Counted from the first letter of the stretch, positions 23,805 through 32,681 are shown. The stretch: 38,122 nt of DNA from Bacillota bacterium (GCA_023420935.1 JAEZUR010000129.1:1-38122); one strand, 5' to 3'. The notes: a model not told the origin generated them from the sequence alone. Made by a program: numbers and translations.

Positions 23805-25481
23805 GTGGTTATTAACACAATTGATGCAAAATTGCTTCAGAAAATGTTTCTTGCAGGAGCAAAGAGCATCGAAGCAAAGAAAGAGTATATTAATGAATTA
23901 AATGTTTTCCCTGTACCAGATGGTGATACAGGTACGAATATGACACTTACTATCATGTCTGCAGCAAAAGAAGTAAGCAATATTTCTGAACCTACTATTA
24001 GCAATCTGTCAAAAGCAATTTCAAGTGGTTCTTTAAGAGGAGCAAGAGGTAACTCGGGTGTTATTTTATCTCAGTTATTCCGTGGCTTTACAAAAGAGAT
24101 TCAGGATGAAAAAGAAGTAAATGTAACAGTTATGTCCAATGCATTTCAAAGAGCTGTTGAGACTGCTTATAAAGCAGTAATGAAGCCGAAAGAAGGAACC
24201 ATTCTTACTGTAGCAAGAGGCGGAGCTGAGCGTGCTGCAGAACTTGTATCTGAAACAGATGATATGGTTTATTTTTGCCATGAAGTATTAAAGCATATGG
24301 AACAAGTATTAGCAGAAACTCCAGAATTATTACCAGTTTTAAAAGAAGCTGGTGTAGTCGATTCTGGTGGAGAAGGATTGCTCACAATTTTAAAAGGAGC
24401 ATATGATGCTTTAATTGGAAAAGAAGTTGACGTTACCATAACAACTACTGTGAAACCAAGTGCTGCATCTTCCATTAGTACTGCCAATGCATCTACTGCA
24501 GATATTAAATTTGGTTATTGTACTGAATTCATTATTATGTTAGAAAAAGAGTATGATTTGAATACAGAACATGATTTTAAGGGATATTTAACCTCTTTAG
24601 GAGATTCTATTGTTGTTGTTTCTGATGATGATATAGTAAAAGTTCATGTACATACGAATGATCCTGGTTTAGCGATTCAAAAGGCATTGACGTATGGCTC
24701 ACTCACAAGTATCAAAATTGATAATATGCGTGAAGAACACAATGAAAAATTAATCATGGAAGCAGAAAAAGCAGCAGCAAATGCAGAAAAGAAAGAAGAA
24801 GCTGTGAAACCTATGCCTCATAAAGAAATTGGATTTATCAGTGTTTCTGTTGGTGAAGGCATTGGAGAAATCTTTAAGGGATTAGGTGTAGATTACTTAA
24901 TTGAGGGTGGTCAGACCATGAATCCTAGCACGGAAGATATGTTGAATGCAATTGAAAAAGTAAATGCAGATACAATTTTTATTCTTCCAAACAATAAGAA
25001 TATTATATTGGCAGCAGAACAAGCAAAGGATTTGACAGAAGATAAGAAAATTATCGTAATCCCTTCTACTACAATTCCGCAGGGAATTACTGCTGTAATC
25101 AATTTTGTATATGATAAATCGCCAGAAGATAACCAAACACGTATGATCGAAGAAATGCACAAAGTAAAATCAGGTCAAGTAACTTATGCAGTTCGTGATA
25201 CCAGCGTAGATGGTAAAACAATTGCACAAGGTGATATTATTGGTATTGGAGATAAGACAATACTATCTGTAGGAAAAGAGATACATGATACCACATTAGA
25301 ACTGATTGATTGTTTAGTAGACGATGATTCTGAATTAATTAGTATTTATTATGGTGATGAAGTATCAGAAGAAGCAGCCAACGAGTTGGCTGATGCAGTA
25401 TCAGAAAAGTATCCAGATGCAGATGTAGAAGTTCACTTAGGCGGCCAGCCAATCTATTATTACTTTTTATCAGTAGAATAA
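23805..25481 (+). CDS. fakA: fatty acid kinase catalytic subunit FakA (DAK2 domain, YloV)
   Basis: The protein (558 aa, standard length) has an N-terminal DhaL/DAK2 kinase domain (about 1-200) with the Mg-ATP motif PVPDGDTGTNM (D39, D41), and RGARGNSGVILSQ. A middle region and a C-terminal domain follow (about 340-558). FakA phosphorylates fatty acids bound to a separate FakB (DegV) protein, feeding exogenous fatty acids into phospholipid synthesis; no fakB lies in this window. The GTG start has GGAGG 9 nt upstream. The order yloU-fakA-recG is conserved in Firmicutes. Confidence 0.93.
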   Translation: MVINTIDAKLLQKMFLAGAKSIEAKKEYINELNVFPVPDGDTGTNMTLTIMSAAKEVSNISEPTISNLSKAISSGSLRGARGNSGVILSQLFRGFTKEIQDEKEVNVTVMSNAFQRAVETAYKAVMKPKEGTILTVARGGAERAAELVSETDDMVYFCHEVLKHMEQVLAETPELLPVLKEAGVVDSGGEGLLTILKGAYDALIGKEVDVTITTTVKPSAASSISTANASTADIKFGYCTEFIIMLEKEYDLNTEHDFKGYLTSLGDSIVVVSDDDIVKVHVHTNDPGLAIQKALTYGSLTSIKIDNMREEHNEKLIMEAEKAAANAEKKEEAVKPMPHKEIGFISVSVGEGIGEIFKGLGVDYLIEGGQTMNPSTEDMLNAIEKVNADTIFILPNNKNIILAAEQAKDLTEDKKIIVIPSTTIPQGITAVINFVYDKSPEDNQTRMIEEMHKVKSGQVTYAVRDTSVDGKTIAQGDIIGIGDKTILSVGKEIHDTTLELIDCLVDDDSELISIYYGDEVSEEAANELADAVSEKYPDADVEVHLGGQPIYYYFLSVE

Positions 25482-25540
25482 AATATTAAAAGTAGAATAA
25501 ATCGTAAGATCCAAAACTTGGATTATGCGTCGATTAAAAT

Positions 25541-25583
25541 GAGTGTCTAAAGATTTCAGTAAGAGGGAGATCTTTAGATACTC
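25541..25583 (+). promoter_or_regulatory. 14-bp hairpin in the fakA-recG gap
   Basis: GAGTGTCTAAAGAT (25541-25554) pairs with ATCTTTAGATACTC (25570-25583), one G-T wobble, loop of 15 nt rich in purines (GAGGGAG). There is no T run, so it is not a standard terminator. A smaller ATCCAA/TTGGAT hairpin precedes it at 25509-25523. Confidence 0.5.
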
Positions 25584-25621
25584 ATATTCATATATTGAGA
25601 ATGCTATTATTAGGAGAACAT

Positions 25622-27661
25622 ATGGAACGAACAGATTCGATTAGTAAAATAAAAGGCATCGGTGAGAAAACTCAAAAATGCTTCACAAAATTAGATATAT
25701 TTACCATTGAAGATATGATAGAACATTATCCGAAAGGATATGATTCCTATGAACCACTGGTATATATAAATGAGATAGAGGAAGAGACCGTTGTAGCTAT
25801 TGAAGCTACGATTCAAGGCAGTATCGAATTTAAGCGAGTAAGGAATCTTCAAATAATAAATGCTAGGGTAAAAGACCAAACAGGTTCGATGCTACTAACC
25901 TGGTTTAATATGCCATTTCTACGCAATTCATTAAAAATAGGTACTAAAATTATTTTTCGTGGAAAAGCAATTAGAAAAAATGGGATACTCGTTATAGAGC
26001 AGCCTCAAATATTAAGCAAACAAGAATATGTGAATCGTTTGAACCTATTACAGCCAATGTATCCGCTTTGTGCTGGTATTACCAATAATGCCATAACCAA
26101 AGCGAGTAAGACAATTCTTTCAGAGATTGATCTATCTGGTGATTACTTGCCCTTAACCATTCGCAAAGAATATGACTTGATGGACTACAAAACGGCGGTA
26201 AAAGGAATTCATTTTCCAAAGAATAAAGAGCAGATGTTACAAGCTAGAAAAAGAATTGTATTTGACGAGTTTTTTCTTTTCTTACTTGCCCTCAATCAAC
26301 TGAAAAAACAGAAAAGTATAAATAAAAGTGAATATATCCTTACGAATCAAGAAGAATGTTCTGATTTGTTAAATTCCCTTCCTTACGCATTGACCAAAGC
26401 TCAAGAAAAAGTTTGGATGGAGATAAAAGGTGATTTAACCAGTGGTAAAATCATGAATCGATTAGTACAAGGAGATGTAGGTTCTGGAAAGACGATCTTA
26501 GCAGTACTTGCTTTATTAATGGTTGTTAAGAATGGATATCAGGGTGCCATTATGGTTCCAACTGAAGTGTTGGCAAAACAACATTACGATACATTAACCG
26601 AAAGTTTATCAAAATATAACATAAATATAGTACTGTTAGTTGGGTCAATGACAGCCAAAGAAAAAAAGGAAACGTATGAACAAATAAAGATGCATCATGC
26701 ACATATTATTGTTGGAACACATGCGTTGATTCAGGAGAAAGTGGAATATGATTCCCTTGCCTTAGTTATAACGGATGAGCAACATCGATTTGGTGTAAGG
26801 CAGAGAGAGGCATTTTCCAATAAAGGTATGAAACCGCATATTCTGGTTATGAGCGCAACACCGATACCAAGAACGTTAGCAATTATTTTATATGGGGATC
26901 TAGATCTTTCGGTTATAAATGAATTACCGGCCAATCGTCTTCCAATAAAAAACTGTGTGGTAAATTCAGGTTATCGTAAGGCTGCATATCAGCTTATGGA
27001 GAAAGAAGCCAAAGCAGGAAGACAAGCATATATTATATGTCCTATGGTAGAAGAAAGTGAGACCATGGAAGCAGAGAATGTTATCGATTACACACAACAG
27101 TTGAAAAGTTTTTTTTTCGAAGATATCCATGCAGAATACCTTCATGGTAAAATGAAGCCAAAAGAAAAAAATGAAATTATGGAGCGTTTTGCAAGCGGAG
27201 AGATTCAGATACTAATCTCAACAACTGTAGTAGAGGTTGGTGTCAATGTTCCTAATGCTACGGTCATCATGATTGAGAATGCAGAACGATTTGGACTGGC
27301 TCAATTACATCAGTTAAGGGGAAGGGTTGGCCGTGGAAGCCATCAATCCTATTGCATCTTAGTAAGTGATTCTAAAGGAAAAGAGACGAAGCAGAGGCTG
27401 GATATACTGAATCATTCCAAAGATGGTTTTCACATTGCAGGAGAAGATCTGAAATTAAGAGGGCCTGGTGACTTATTTGGAATACGTCAAAGTGGTATGT
27501 TAGAATTTAGAATGGCAGATGTTTTTAATGATGCCTCCATCTTACAGGAAGCACAAGAAGCCGCTAATCATATTTCACAAGATGAAGTAATCTATATGTA
27601 TAAAAAATATGATGGTATTCGTGAGAAATTAAATTTATATGCACAAGATGTATTTCTATAA
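25622..27661 (+). CDS. recG: ATP-dependent DNA helicase RecG
   Basis: RecG (679 aa, normal length) is a monomeric superfamily 2 translocase that remodels stalled forks and branched DNA. The N-terminal wedge/OB region (about 1-230) starts with a helix-hairpin-helix-like KIKGIGEKTQKC. Walker A is GDVGSGKT (284-291), the DExH box is DEQH (from D385), followed by SATPIPRTL and the arginine-finger motif QLRGRVGRG. I start at ATG 25622 because AGGAG is 5 nt upstream; the frame is open to TTG 25595, which lacks a site. It lies 140 nt after fakA with hairpins between. Confidence 0.96.
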   Translation: MERTDSISKIKGIGEKTQKCFTKLDIFTIEDMIEHYPKGYDSYEPLVYINEIEEETVVAIEATIQGSIEFKRVRNLQIINARVKDQTGSMLLTWFNMPFLRNSLKIGTKIIFRGKAIRKNGILVIEQPQILSKQEYVNRLNLLQPMYPLCAGITNNAITKASKTILSEIDLSGDYLPLTIRKEYDLMDYKTAVKGIHFPKNKEQMLQARKRIVFDEFFLFLLALNQLKKQKSINKSEYILTNQEECSDLLNSLPYALTKAQEKVWMEIKGDLTSGKIMNRLVQGDVGSGKTILAVLALLMVVKNGYQGAIMVPTEVLAKQHYDTLTESLSKYNINIVLLVGSMTAKEKKETYEQIKMHHAHIIVGTHALIQEKVEYDSLALVITDEQHRFGVRQREAFSNKGMKPHILVMSATPIPRTLAIILYGDLDLSVINELPANRLPIKNCVVNSGYRKAAYQLMEKEAKAGRQAYIICPMVEESETMEAENVIDYTQQLKSFFFEDIHAEYLHGKMKPKEKNEIMERFASGEIQILISTTVVEVGVNVPNATVIMIENAERFGLAQLHQLRGRVGRGSHQSYCILVSDSKGKETKQRLDILNHSKDGFHIAGEDLKLRGPGDLFGIRQSGMLEFRMADVFNDASILQEAQEAANHISQDEVIYMYKKYDGIREKLNLYAQDVFL

Positions 27662-27739
27662 AACTTAAAGGAAAATGGTTTTAAAAAGGTACTTAAATTT
27701 GTAATTGTATGATTTTTCTGTGATTACCTAAAACAATAC

Positions 27740-27768
27740 TTTTCATTTTTAAATTCTTATAGTAGAAT
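27740..27768 (+). promoter_or_regulatory. promoter of the AAA+ gene
   Basis: TTTTCA (27740-27745), 17 nt, TAGAAT (27763-27768), giving a start near 27775 and a leader of about 37 nt. The gap 27662-27811 otherwise holds no ORF and no convincing recG terminator. Confidence 0.4.
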
Positions 27769-27811
27769 AAATAATTATAGAGAAATATGGCATAGGTAAG
27801 GAGGGACATTT

Positions 27812-29341
27812 TTGGTACAAACATCGTATTCCAATGGAAAATTATTTGAAATGGCGCAAAAAAATTATAAAAAATTATTAGATTTTTGCGAAACACTTGA
27901 TCTGGAAGGATACTGGGAACAACCACAAAGTATATTAAATAAATCAATTGTTGAAATGCTAGATATGTATGTACAATCTGTTCTTATCAATCTTGCTGTC
28001 TATTGTAATCGTTTACATGAAGATGAGAGAAGATTTATTACTGCCTTGCCAACTTTTAACGCCATTGGGTGTACGCTCGAAGGTGATATGGAAGATGCCG
28101 TTTTTATGAATGCGAATCGTGTTGTGAATTCACCGCCTATTTTATTACAGCTTTGTGGTGTAAGAGATACGGAAAAGAATTCTGACTTTGCAGTTCATTT
28201 TTTTGATAGTTTATTAAATGTGATGTTATCCATGTCCTATCTAAATAATGCCAAAGATACCTTTGTTACAAAGTTCGTACAAAGTTATTATGAAAAAATA
28301 AATGTGTTTATTAACCACCATGAAACAAAACAACGGATTAATCCTAGATATATTTTTAAAAAATTAAGTAGTGATAAGATAGAAGATTATCAAGAAGATT
28401 TTTTTGAAGGTGATTCGTATAAACCAATGGAACAATCGGTGACACAGGTTGAATTTATTAAAGAACAAATTCAGGTACAACAATATCAAACCATAAAAGA
28501 AAAATTAGAAGAACACCAAAAAGAGAACCTATTAGAAGAATTATTAAGCGAATTAAATGAATTAGTTGGATTACAAGATGTAAAACAAGAGATTCATTCA
28601 CTGATAAATTTGATTAAAGTTAAGAAAATGCGAGAAAGTTATCAAATGCCTTCCATGAATATGACATACCATATGGTATTCACGGGCAATCCAGGTACTG
28701 GAAAAACTACCGTTGCTAGGTTAGTTGCTAAGATATACAAAGAATTGGGCATCCTATCAGAAGGAACATTAGTAGAAACTGATCGTGCTGGTTTAATTGC
28801 AGGTTATGTAGGTCAGACAGCTCTGAAAGTAAAAGAAGTGGTTGAAAGAGCTCTTGGTGGAGTTTTGTTTATAGATGAAGCATATTCCTTAACGAATAAT
28901 GTTGGAACGAATGATTTTGGAAGTGAAGCAATTGATACATTAGTTAAGATGATGGAAGATAACAGAGATAATCTTGTAGTTATTGTTGCAGGATATCGCG
29001 ATGAAATGAATGAATTTTTAAAGGCAAATACAGGTTTAATTTCCAGATTTAATAAATTCATTGAATTTCAAGACTATTCTATGGATGAGTTACTTGAAAT
29101 ATTAGATACTATGGCTGGTAAAAATGGAGTTCAATTTGAGGAAGATGCAAAAGAAGAAGTAAAAATACAAATATATGAGATGCCTGAGCAAAAAGCTGCT
29201 GTATTCGGAAATGCTAGAGGAATCCGTAATGTATTTGAAAAAATAATTGTAAATCAAGCCAATCGAATTGTTCAATATGAGAATCCAACCGTAGAGCAAT
29301 TGCAGTGTATTACCAAAGATGATATTTATCAGATTGTGTAA
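27812..29341 (+). CDS. CbxX/SpoVK-like AAA+ ATPase with a helical N-terminal extension
   Basis: The protein (509 aa) ends in a CbxX/CfxQ-type AAA+ domain (about 250-509). Walker A is GNPGTGKTT (292-300), Walker B is VLFIDEAYSL (D355, E356), sensor 1 lies in VVIVAGYRDEM, and the arginine-finger segment reads GLISRFNKFIEF. The pore-type loop GYVGQTA is present. The first 240 residues are helical and unlike any domain I recognise. Bacillus SpoVK is only about 320 residues and lacks this extension, so SpoVK is a relation, not a certain identity. The TTG start follows AAGGAGGGA by 5 nt. Neighbouring SASP suits a sporulation role but does not prove it. Confidence 0.85.
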   Translation: MVQTSYSNGKLFEMAQKNYKKLLDFCETLDLEGYWEQPQSILNKSIVEMLDMYVQSVLINLAVYCNRLHEDERRFITALPTFNAIGCTLEGDMEDAVFMNANRVVNSPPILLQLCGVRDTEKNSDFAVHFFDSLLNVMLSMSYLNNAKDTFVTKFVQSYYEKINVFINHHETKQRINPRYIFKKLSSDKIEDYQEDFFEGDSYKPMEQSVTQVEFIKEQIQVQQYQTIKEKLEEHQKENLLEELLSELNELVGLQDVKQEIHSLINLIKVKKMRESYQMPSMNMTYHMVFTGNPGTGKTTVARLVAKIYKELGILSEGTLVETDRAGLIAGYVGQTALKVKEVVERALGGVLFIDEAYSLTNNVGTNDFGSEAIDTLVKMMEDNRDNLVVIVAGYRDEMNEFLKANTGLISRFNKFIEFQDYSMDELLEILDTMAGKNGVQFEEDAKEEVKIQIYEMPEQKAAVFGNARGIRNVFEKIIVNQANRIVQYENPTVEQLQCITKDDIYQIV

Positions 29342-29354
29342 ACCAAACATTTCC

Positions 29355-29384
29355 TGTGTATTACTTTGGATAGCGGACATAATA
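29355..29384 (+). promoter_or_regulatory. candidate sigma-G promoter for the SASP gene
   Basis: CATAATA (29378-29384) matches the sigma-G -10 (CATWMTA). TGTGTA (29355-29360) sits 17 nt upstream and matches the -35 at four of six positions. SASP genes are classic sigma-G targets, which raises the weight of the match. Confidence 0.5.
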
Positions 29385-29460
29385 GTAGTGTAACAAACAA
29401 CAAAAGTTTATTATTGTGAAAGCACAAAAGCAGAAGCAATAAGAAATGGAGGAGTTTATT

Positions 29461-29667
29461 ATGTCAAGTCGAAACAGAGTAGAAGTACCACAAGCGAAAG
29501 AAGCGATTGATCGATTTAAGTATGAGGTAGCATCAGAAATAGGTGTACCACTAAAGCAGGGGTATAATGGAGATTTAACATCTTATCAAAATGGATCGGT
29601 TGGCGGAGAAATGGTTAGACAGATGATTAGAAATCAAGAAATGCAGATGTCTGACCAACAGTTATAG
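29461..29667 (+). CDS. alpha/beta-type small acid-soluble spore protein
   Basis: This 68-residue protein coats DNA in the dormant spore, switching it to an A-like form and protecting it from UV and heat. The family signature is complete: RFKYEVASEIGVPL contains the GPR protease cleavage site (EVASEIG), and NGDLTSYQNGSVGGEMVRQMI is the conserved DNA-binding C-terminal block. Start 29461 has GGAGG 8 nt upstream; the in-frame ATG at 29446 overlaps that site. It is a single-gene unit between a sigma-G-like promoter and a terminator. Confidence 0.95.
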   Translation: MSSRNRVEVPQAKEAIDRFKYEVASEIGVPLKQGYNGDLTSYQNGSVGGEMVRQMIRNQEMQMSDQQL

Positions 29668-29720
29668 TATACAAAACATTAGATCAAATAGATTAAATGT
29701 AGTATACTGAAATGTTTTTT
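29665..29720 (+). terminator. terminator after the SASP gene
   Basis: AGTATAC (29666-29672) pairs with GTATACT (29702-29708), and ACATT with AATGT inside, with a small internal loop. TGAAATG and six T follow. Confidence 0.6.
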
Positions 29721-29755
29721 AACTTTGAAATTTATATGAAAATGTAATACCATTT

Positions 29756-29824
29756 AGATACCTCTTATAGAAAAAGCATATATATTTATGCAAAAAAACT
29801 ATGGGAGGTATCTTTTTGCATAAA
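29756..29824 (+). terminator. second hairpin with a competing alternative stem
   Basis: AGATACCTCTTATAG (29756-29770) pairs with CTATGGGAGGTATCT (29799-29813), 15 bp with two wobbles, followed by T residues. A second stem, TTTATGCAAAAA (29785-29796) with TTTTTGCATAAA (29813-29824), 12 bp perfect, encloses the first 3' arm. The two exclude each other unless they form a pseudoknot. Confidence 0.55.
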
Positions 29825-29829
29825 AAGTA

Positions 29830-29858
29830 TTGAATTATATAGTGATTTGAGATAAACT
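29830..29858 (+). promoter_or_regulatory. promoter of rsmD-coaD
   Basis: TTGAAT (29830-29835), 17 nt, TAAACT (29853-29858). The start near 29865 lies downstream of the double hairpin and about 44 nt before rsmD. Confidence 0.45.
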
Positions 29859-29908
29859 ATATGTTGTGTAAAAATATACTAAATTTCATAATAAAAAGGA
29901 AAACCAAC

Positions 29909-30475
29909 ATGAGAGTAATAGCAGGTACCGCAAGAAGTGTACAGTTAAAAACTCCAGAAGGATTAGAAACCAGACCGACAACAGATCGAATCAAAGAAAC
30001 TTTATTTAATATGTTACAACAAAAATTAAGTGGTAGCGTTTTTCTTGATTTATTCAGTGGAAGTGGTGCCATCGGAATTGAAGCATTGAGTAGAGGAGCA
30101 GATCATTCTTACTTTGTTGAGAATAACAGAGAGGCTCTAGCATGTATACAATTCAATCTGGAGCATACAAAATTAAAAGATAAAGCGACTGTTTTATCCA
30201 TGGAAGTAATACAAGCTCTACGTGAATTAGAACATAAGGGAATTAAATTAGATATCATTTTTATGGATCCGCCATATCGTAACGAGTATGAGAAACAAGT
30301 GTTAGACTTTTTGGAAAATTCAACTCTGATTTATGAAGATACCTTAATTCTGTTTGAAGCCTCATTAGATACAGATGTAGAATATATAGAGAATATGAAT
30401 TATAAGATTACAAAGATTAAGAATTATAAAACCAATAAGCATATATTTGTAATGCCTTATAAAGAACAGGAGTAG
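29909..30475 (+). CDS. rsmD: 16S rRNA (guanine(966)-N(2))-methyltransferase RsmD
   Basis: RsmD (188 aa) methylates N2 of G966 in 16S rRNA during 30S assembly, using SAM. It opens MRVIAGTARSVQLKTPEG, continues with the TRPTTDRIKETLFNML signature, has the SAM motif FLDLFSGSGAIGIEALSRGA and the catalytic DPPY (D120-Y123). I start at ATG 29909, 8 nt after AAAAAGGA; an in-frame ATG at 29861 lies upstream of any ribosome site and near the predicted transcript start. It precedes coaD by 5 nt, as in Bacillus (ylbH-coaD). Confidence 0.95.
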   Translation: MRVIAGTARSVQLKTPEGLETRPTTDRIKETLFNMLQQKLSGSVFLDLFSGSGAIGIEALSRGADHSYFVENNREALACIQFNLEHTKLKDKATVLSMEVIQALRELEHKGIKLDIIFMDPPYRNEYEKQVLDFLENSTLIYEDTLILFEASLDTDVEYIENMNYKITKIKNYKTNKHIFVMPYKEQE

Positions 30476-30480
30476 TAGTT

Positions 30481-30975
30481 ATGAGAATAGGCATTTATCC
30501 GGGAAGTTTTGATCCAATTACCTTTGGACATTTTGATATTATACTTAGATCTGCAAAATTAGTGGATAAATTAATTATTGGAGTGTTAAATAATAGTTCA
30601 AAGAATGCGTTATTTACAGCAGAAGAACGTGTGGAAATGATTAAAACGGTAACAAAAGATATACCCAATATAGAAGTGGAAGCGTTTGATGGCCTTTTAG
30701 TAGATTTTGCTGAGATAAAAGGTGCACATGCTATTGTAAGAGGATTAAGAGCGGTTACTGATTTTGAATATGAACTTCAGCTGGCGCAAACCAATCATAA
30801 AATTAATCCTAAAATAGATACCATGTTTTTAACTACAAGTGTAGAATTTGCTTATTTAAGTTCTAGTGTAGTAAAAGAAATTGCAATGTATGGTGGGGAT
30901 ATACACAAATTTGTACCAGCGGTTATAATAGATAAAATTTATGATAAATATCAGAACAAATTCCGAAATGAATAA
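30481..30975 (+). CDS. coaD: phosphopantetheine adenylyltransferase
   Basis: CoaD (164 aa, normal length) transfers AMP from ATP to 4'-phosphopantetheine, the penultimate step of coenzyme A synthesis. It starts MRIGIYPGSFDPITFGHFDI, which holds the nucleotidyltransferase (H/T)xGH signature as TFGH. RGLRAVTDFEYE binds the substrate, and LSSSVVKEI is the family's ISSTxVRE-like motif. AGGAG lies 7 nt before the ATG. It is co-transcribed with rsmD and probably with the following coiled-coil gene, 21 nt away. Confidence 0.97.
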   Translation: MRIGIYPGSFDPITFGHFDIILRSAKLVDKLIIGVLNNSSKNALFTAEERVEMIKTVTKDIPNIEVEAFDGLLVDFAEIKGAHAIVRGLRAVTDFEYELQLAQTNHKINPKIDTMFLTTSVEFAYLSSSVVKEIAMYGGDIHKFVPAVIIDKIYDKYQNKFRNE

Positions 30976-30996
30976 AAACAGATAGGAGAGTTACAT

Positions 30997-31659
30997 ATGG
31001 GTGTTAGTAGAATTGAACAATTGATTGAAGATATTTACGAATTTGTAGAGAGCTGTAAGATGCAACCATTATCCTCTACCAAAGTGATCGTACCAAAGGA
31101 TGAACTTTATGATTTATTAGATGAATTGAGACTTAGAACTCCAGATGAGATTAAACGATATCAAAAAATTATTGCCAATCGTGATGCAATTATTGCAGAT
31201 GCAGAAGAAAAAGCAGGAACTATGTTAGCGCAAGCACAAGAGAAAACCAATAATTTAGTGAATGAGCATGAGATTATGCAACAGGCATATTATCAGGCTA
31301 ATGAAGTAGTTAACGAAGCGAGTGAGCAAGCGAATCAGATTTTAGAAGCTGCAAGAAGAGATGCCGAGGAGATACGAACTGGTGCTTTAGCTTATACAGA
31401 AGATATTTTAACAGAAGTCGAACGTGTATTAGCTAACGCATATGAAACATCAAAGAATAAATACGAAGGTCTAGTGAATACGTTAAAAGGTAACTTAGAT
31501 ATCGTAGTGAATAATAAAAAAGAATTATGTCAACAGCCTGAGGAAGCGGTATCCCAGGAAAGTAACCAGACTGAAGACATATATGAAGAAGAAGCAGATG
31601 ATTACTATGAAGATGAATTTGATATAGATACTAATAAGATCTTTGATAATATCAATTAA
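30997..31659 (+). CDS. coiled-coil cytoplasmic protein, function unknown
   Basis: The protein (220 aa) has a short N-terminal part (VSRIEQLIEDIYEFVESCK), then a long coiled coil (about 45-150) rich in A, E, Q and N with heptad-like spacing (EEKAGTMLAQAQEKTNNLV), and an acidic tail ending FDIDTNKIFDNIN. The coil resembles ATP synthase subunit b or DivIVA-type proteins in composition, but no diagnostic motif is present. It has no membrane segment. Its position right after coaD suggests shared transcription. Its last 8 nt overlap the 3' end of the convergent ylbJ gene. Confidence 0.7.
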   Translation: MGVSRIEQLIEDIYEFVESCKMQPLSSTKVIVPKDELYDLLDELRLRTPDEIKRYQKIIANRDAIIADAEEKAGTMLAQAQEKTNNLVNEHEIMQQAYYQANEVVNEASEQANQILEAARRDAEEIRTGALAYTEDILTEVERVLANAYETSKNKYEGLVNTLKGNLDIVVNNKKELCQQPEEAVSQESNQTEDIYEEEADDYYEDEFDIDTNKIFDNIN

Positions 31660-32599
31660 TCAGCCAGATTAGTGTAAGGAACGCCGCCAATAAACCATTT
31701 ATTATTTTAGAAACTAAATATTTTTTTAAGGATAGTCCTGAGTCAGCAATTACACTTTTGGTCTGTGCAAAACTTGACAGGCCTCCGAATGCAGTAAGTG
31801 CTACGATTAGGACTATTTCTAATTCTTTTGATAACTGAGCAGTTACAATAGCATTGGAGCCTGTTGTAATTTCTAACAAACCAGCCAAGAGAATTTTAAT
31901 TATATTTGGGATTACTGGTAAATCATATATAATTTGTGCGCCAAGAGAAAATAGTATAATGTAACCTCCTATTTTAGTTAATAATTCAAATCCATTTATA
32001 ATAGAATTATCTATGATACGAAAGAGGGATGACTTCTCTTGATTAGGTAATGGAGTACTGTAGGGTAAAGAAAGGGTATGAATTCCTTTTACCTGCCAAG
32101 TTCCGAGGAAACCTTCTAGGATTCCTACAAGATAAGCAGAGCCGTAGATAATAAATAAAAATAAATATGGTTTGTCTGTAAAACCCAAACAGTGAATGGT
32201 TATGTAGCTTATAATAAACATTGGGCTTGCATTGTTGCAGAACGATAAGATTCGCTGTCCTTCACTAAGTTCGATTTTGTTGGTTCTTACTAAATCAGCA
32301 CATGCTTTGGCACCCATTGGGTATCCGCAGAGCATTCCAATTATGACAGGATAACATCCATATTTGGAAATATGAAATAATCGCTTAAATATGGGGTAGA
32401 ATAATCCTGTTAAATAATTAGTTATATCCAATTGTATGATTACATTTGAGATAATGGCTAATGGAAGAAGAGCTGGTAATATAGATTGGAACCATAGTAA
32501 TAAACCATTTTTAGCACCTGTTAAAGCAGAGAGCGGGAACAGAAAAAGAAGCATAAAAAGTAATAAAACGGAAAAAATGGTTATATATTTTTTATTCAT
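31652..32599 (-). CDS. ylbJ: sporulation integral membrane protein, YlbJ-like (Gate domain)
   Basis: The protein (315 aa) is polytopic, with about eight membrane segments and the family segments ILPALLPLAIISNV, GMLCGYPMGAKACADLV and FCNNASPMFIISY. This is the nucleoside-recognition (Gate) fold of YlbJ, which in Bacillus is made in the mother cell under sigma-E. Bacillus YlbJ is nearer 400 residues, so this is a short form or a close paralogue. GGGAG precedes the ATG by 4 nt. The gene lies beside rsmD-coaD, as in Bacillus, but is inverted. A sigma-E-like promoter stands about 35 nt upstream. It converges with the coiled-coil gene and overlaps it by 8 nt. Confidence 0.75.
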   Translation of the reverse strand: MNKKYITIFSVLLLFMLLFLFPLSALTGAKNGLLLWFQSILPALLPLAIISNVIIQLDITNYLTGLFYPIFKRLFHISKYGCYPVIIGMLCGYPMGAKACADLVRTNKIELSEGQRILSFCNNASPMFIISYITIHCLGFTDKPYLFLFIIYGSAYLVGILEGFLGTWQVKGIHTLSLPYSTPLPNQEKSSLFRIIDNSIINGFELLTKIGGYIILFSLGAQIIYDLPVIPNIIKILLAGLLEITTGSNAIVTAQLSKELEIVLIVALTAFGGLSSFAQTKSVIADSGLSLKKYLVSKIINGLLAAFLTLIWLIN

Positions 32600-32633
32600 A
32601 GGACTCCCAAGTGCCGAAAATGTTCTTCCGTAT

Positions 32634-32664
32634 AATGTATGTTCATTATTAAATGGGAATACCC
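32634..32664 (-). promoter_or_regulatory. sigma-E-like promoter of ylbJ overlapping a palindrome
   Basis: On the minus strand CATACATT (32641-32634) is close to the sigma-E -10 CATACAMT. GGGTATT (32664-32658) resembles the end of the -35 (ATATT), with a spacer of 16 nt, slightly long. The -35 lies within the perfect palindrome AAATGGG-AATA-CCCATTT (32651-32668). Confidence 0.45.
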
Positions 32665-32681
32665 ATTTTTTATTTATGACA

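Noticed and set aside
24897..25162. Two overlapping minus-strand frames of more than 80 codons
   Set aside because: Both lie inside fakA, which is strongly supported by motifs and length; neither has a ribosome site or a recognisable product.
27662..27811. Terminator for recG in the recG-AAA+ gap
   Set aside because: Only weak GTAAT/ATTAC-type pairings were found, without a convincing stem followed by T residues.
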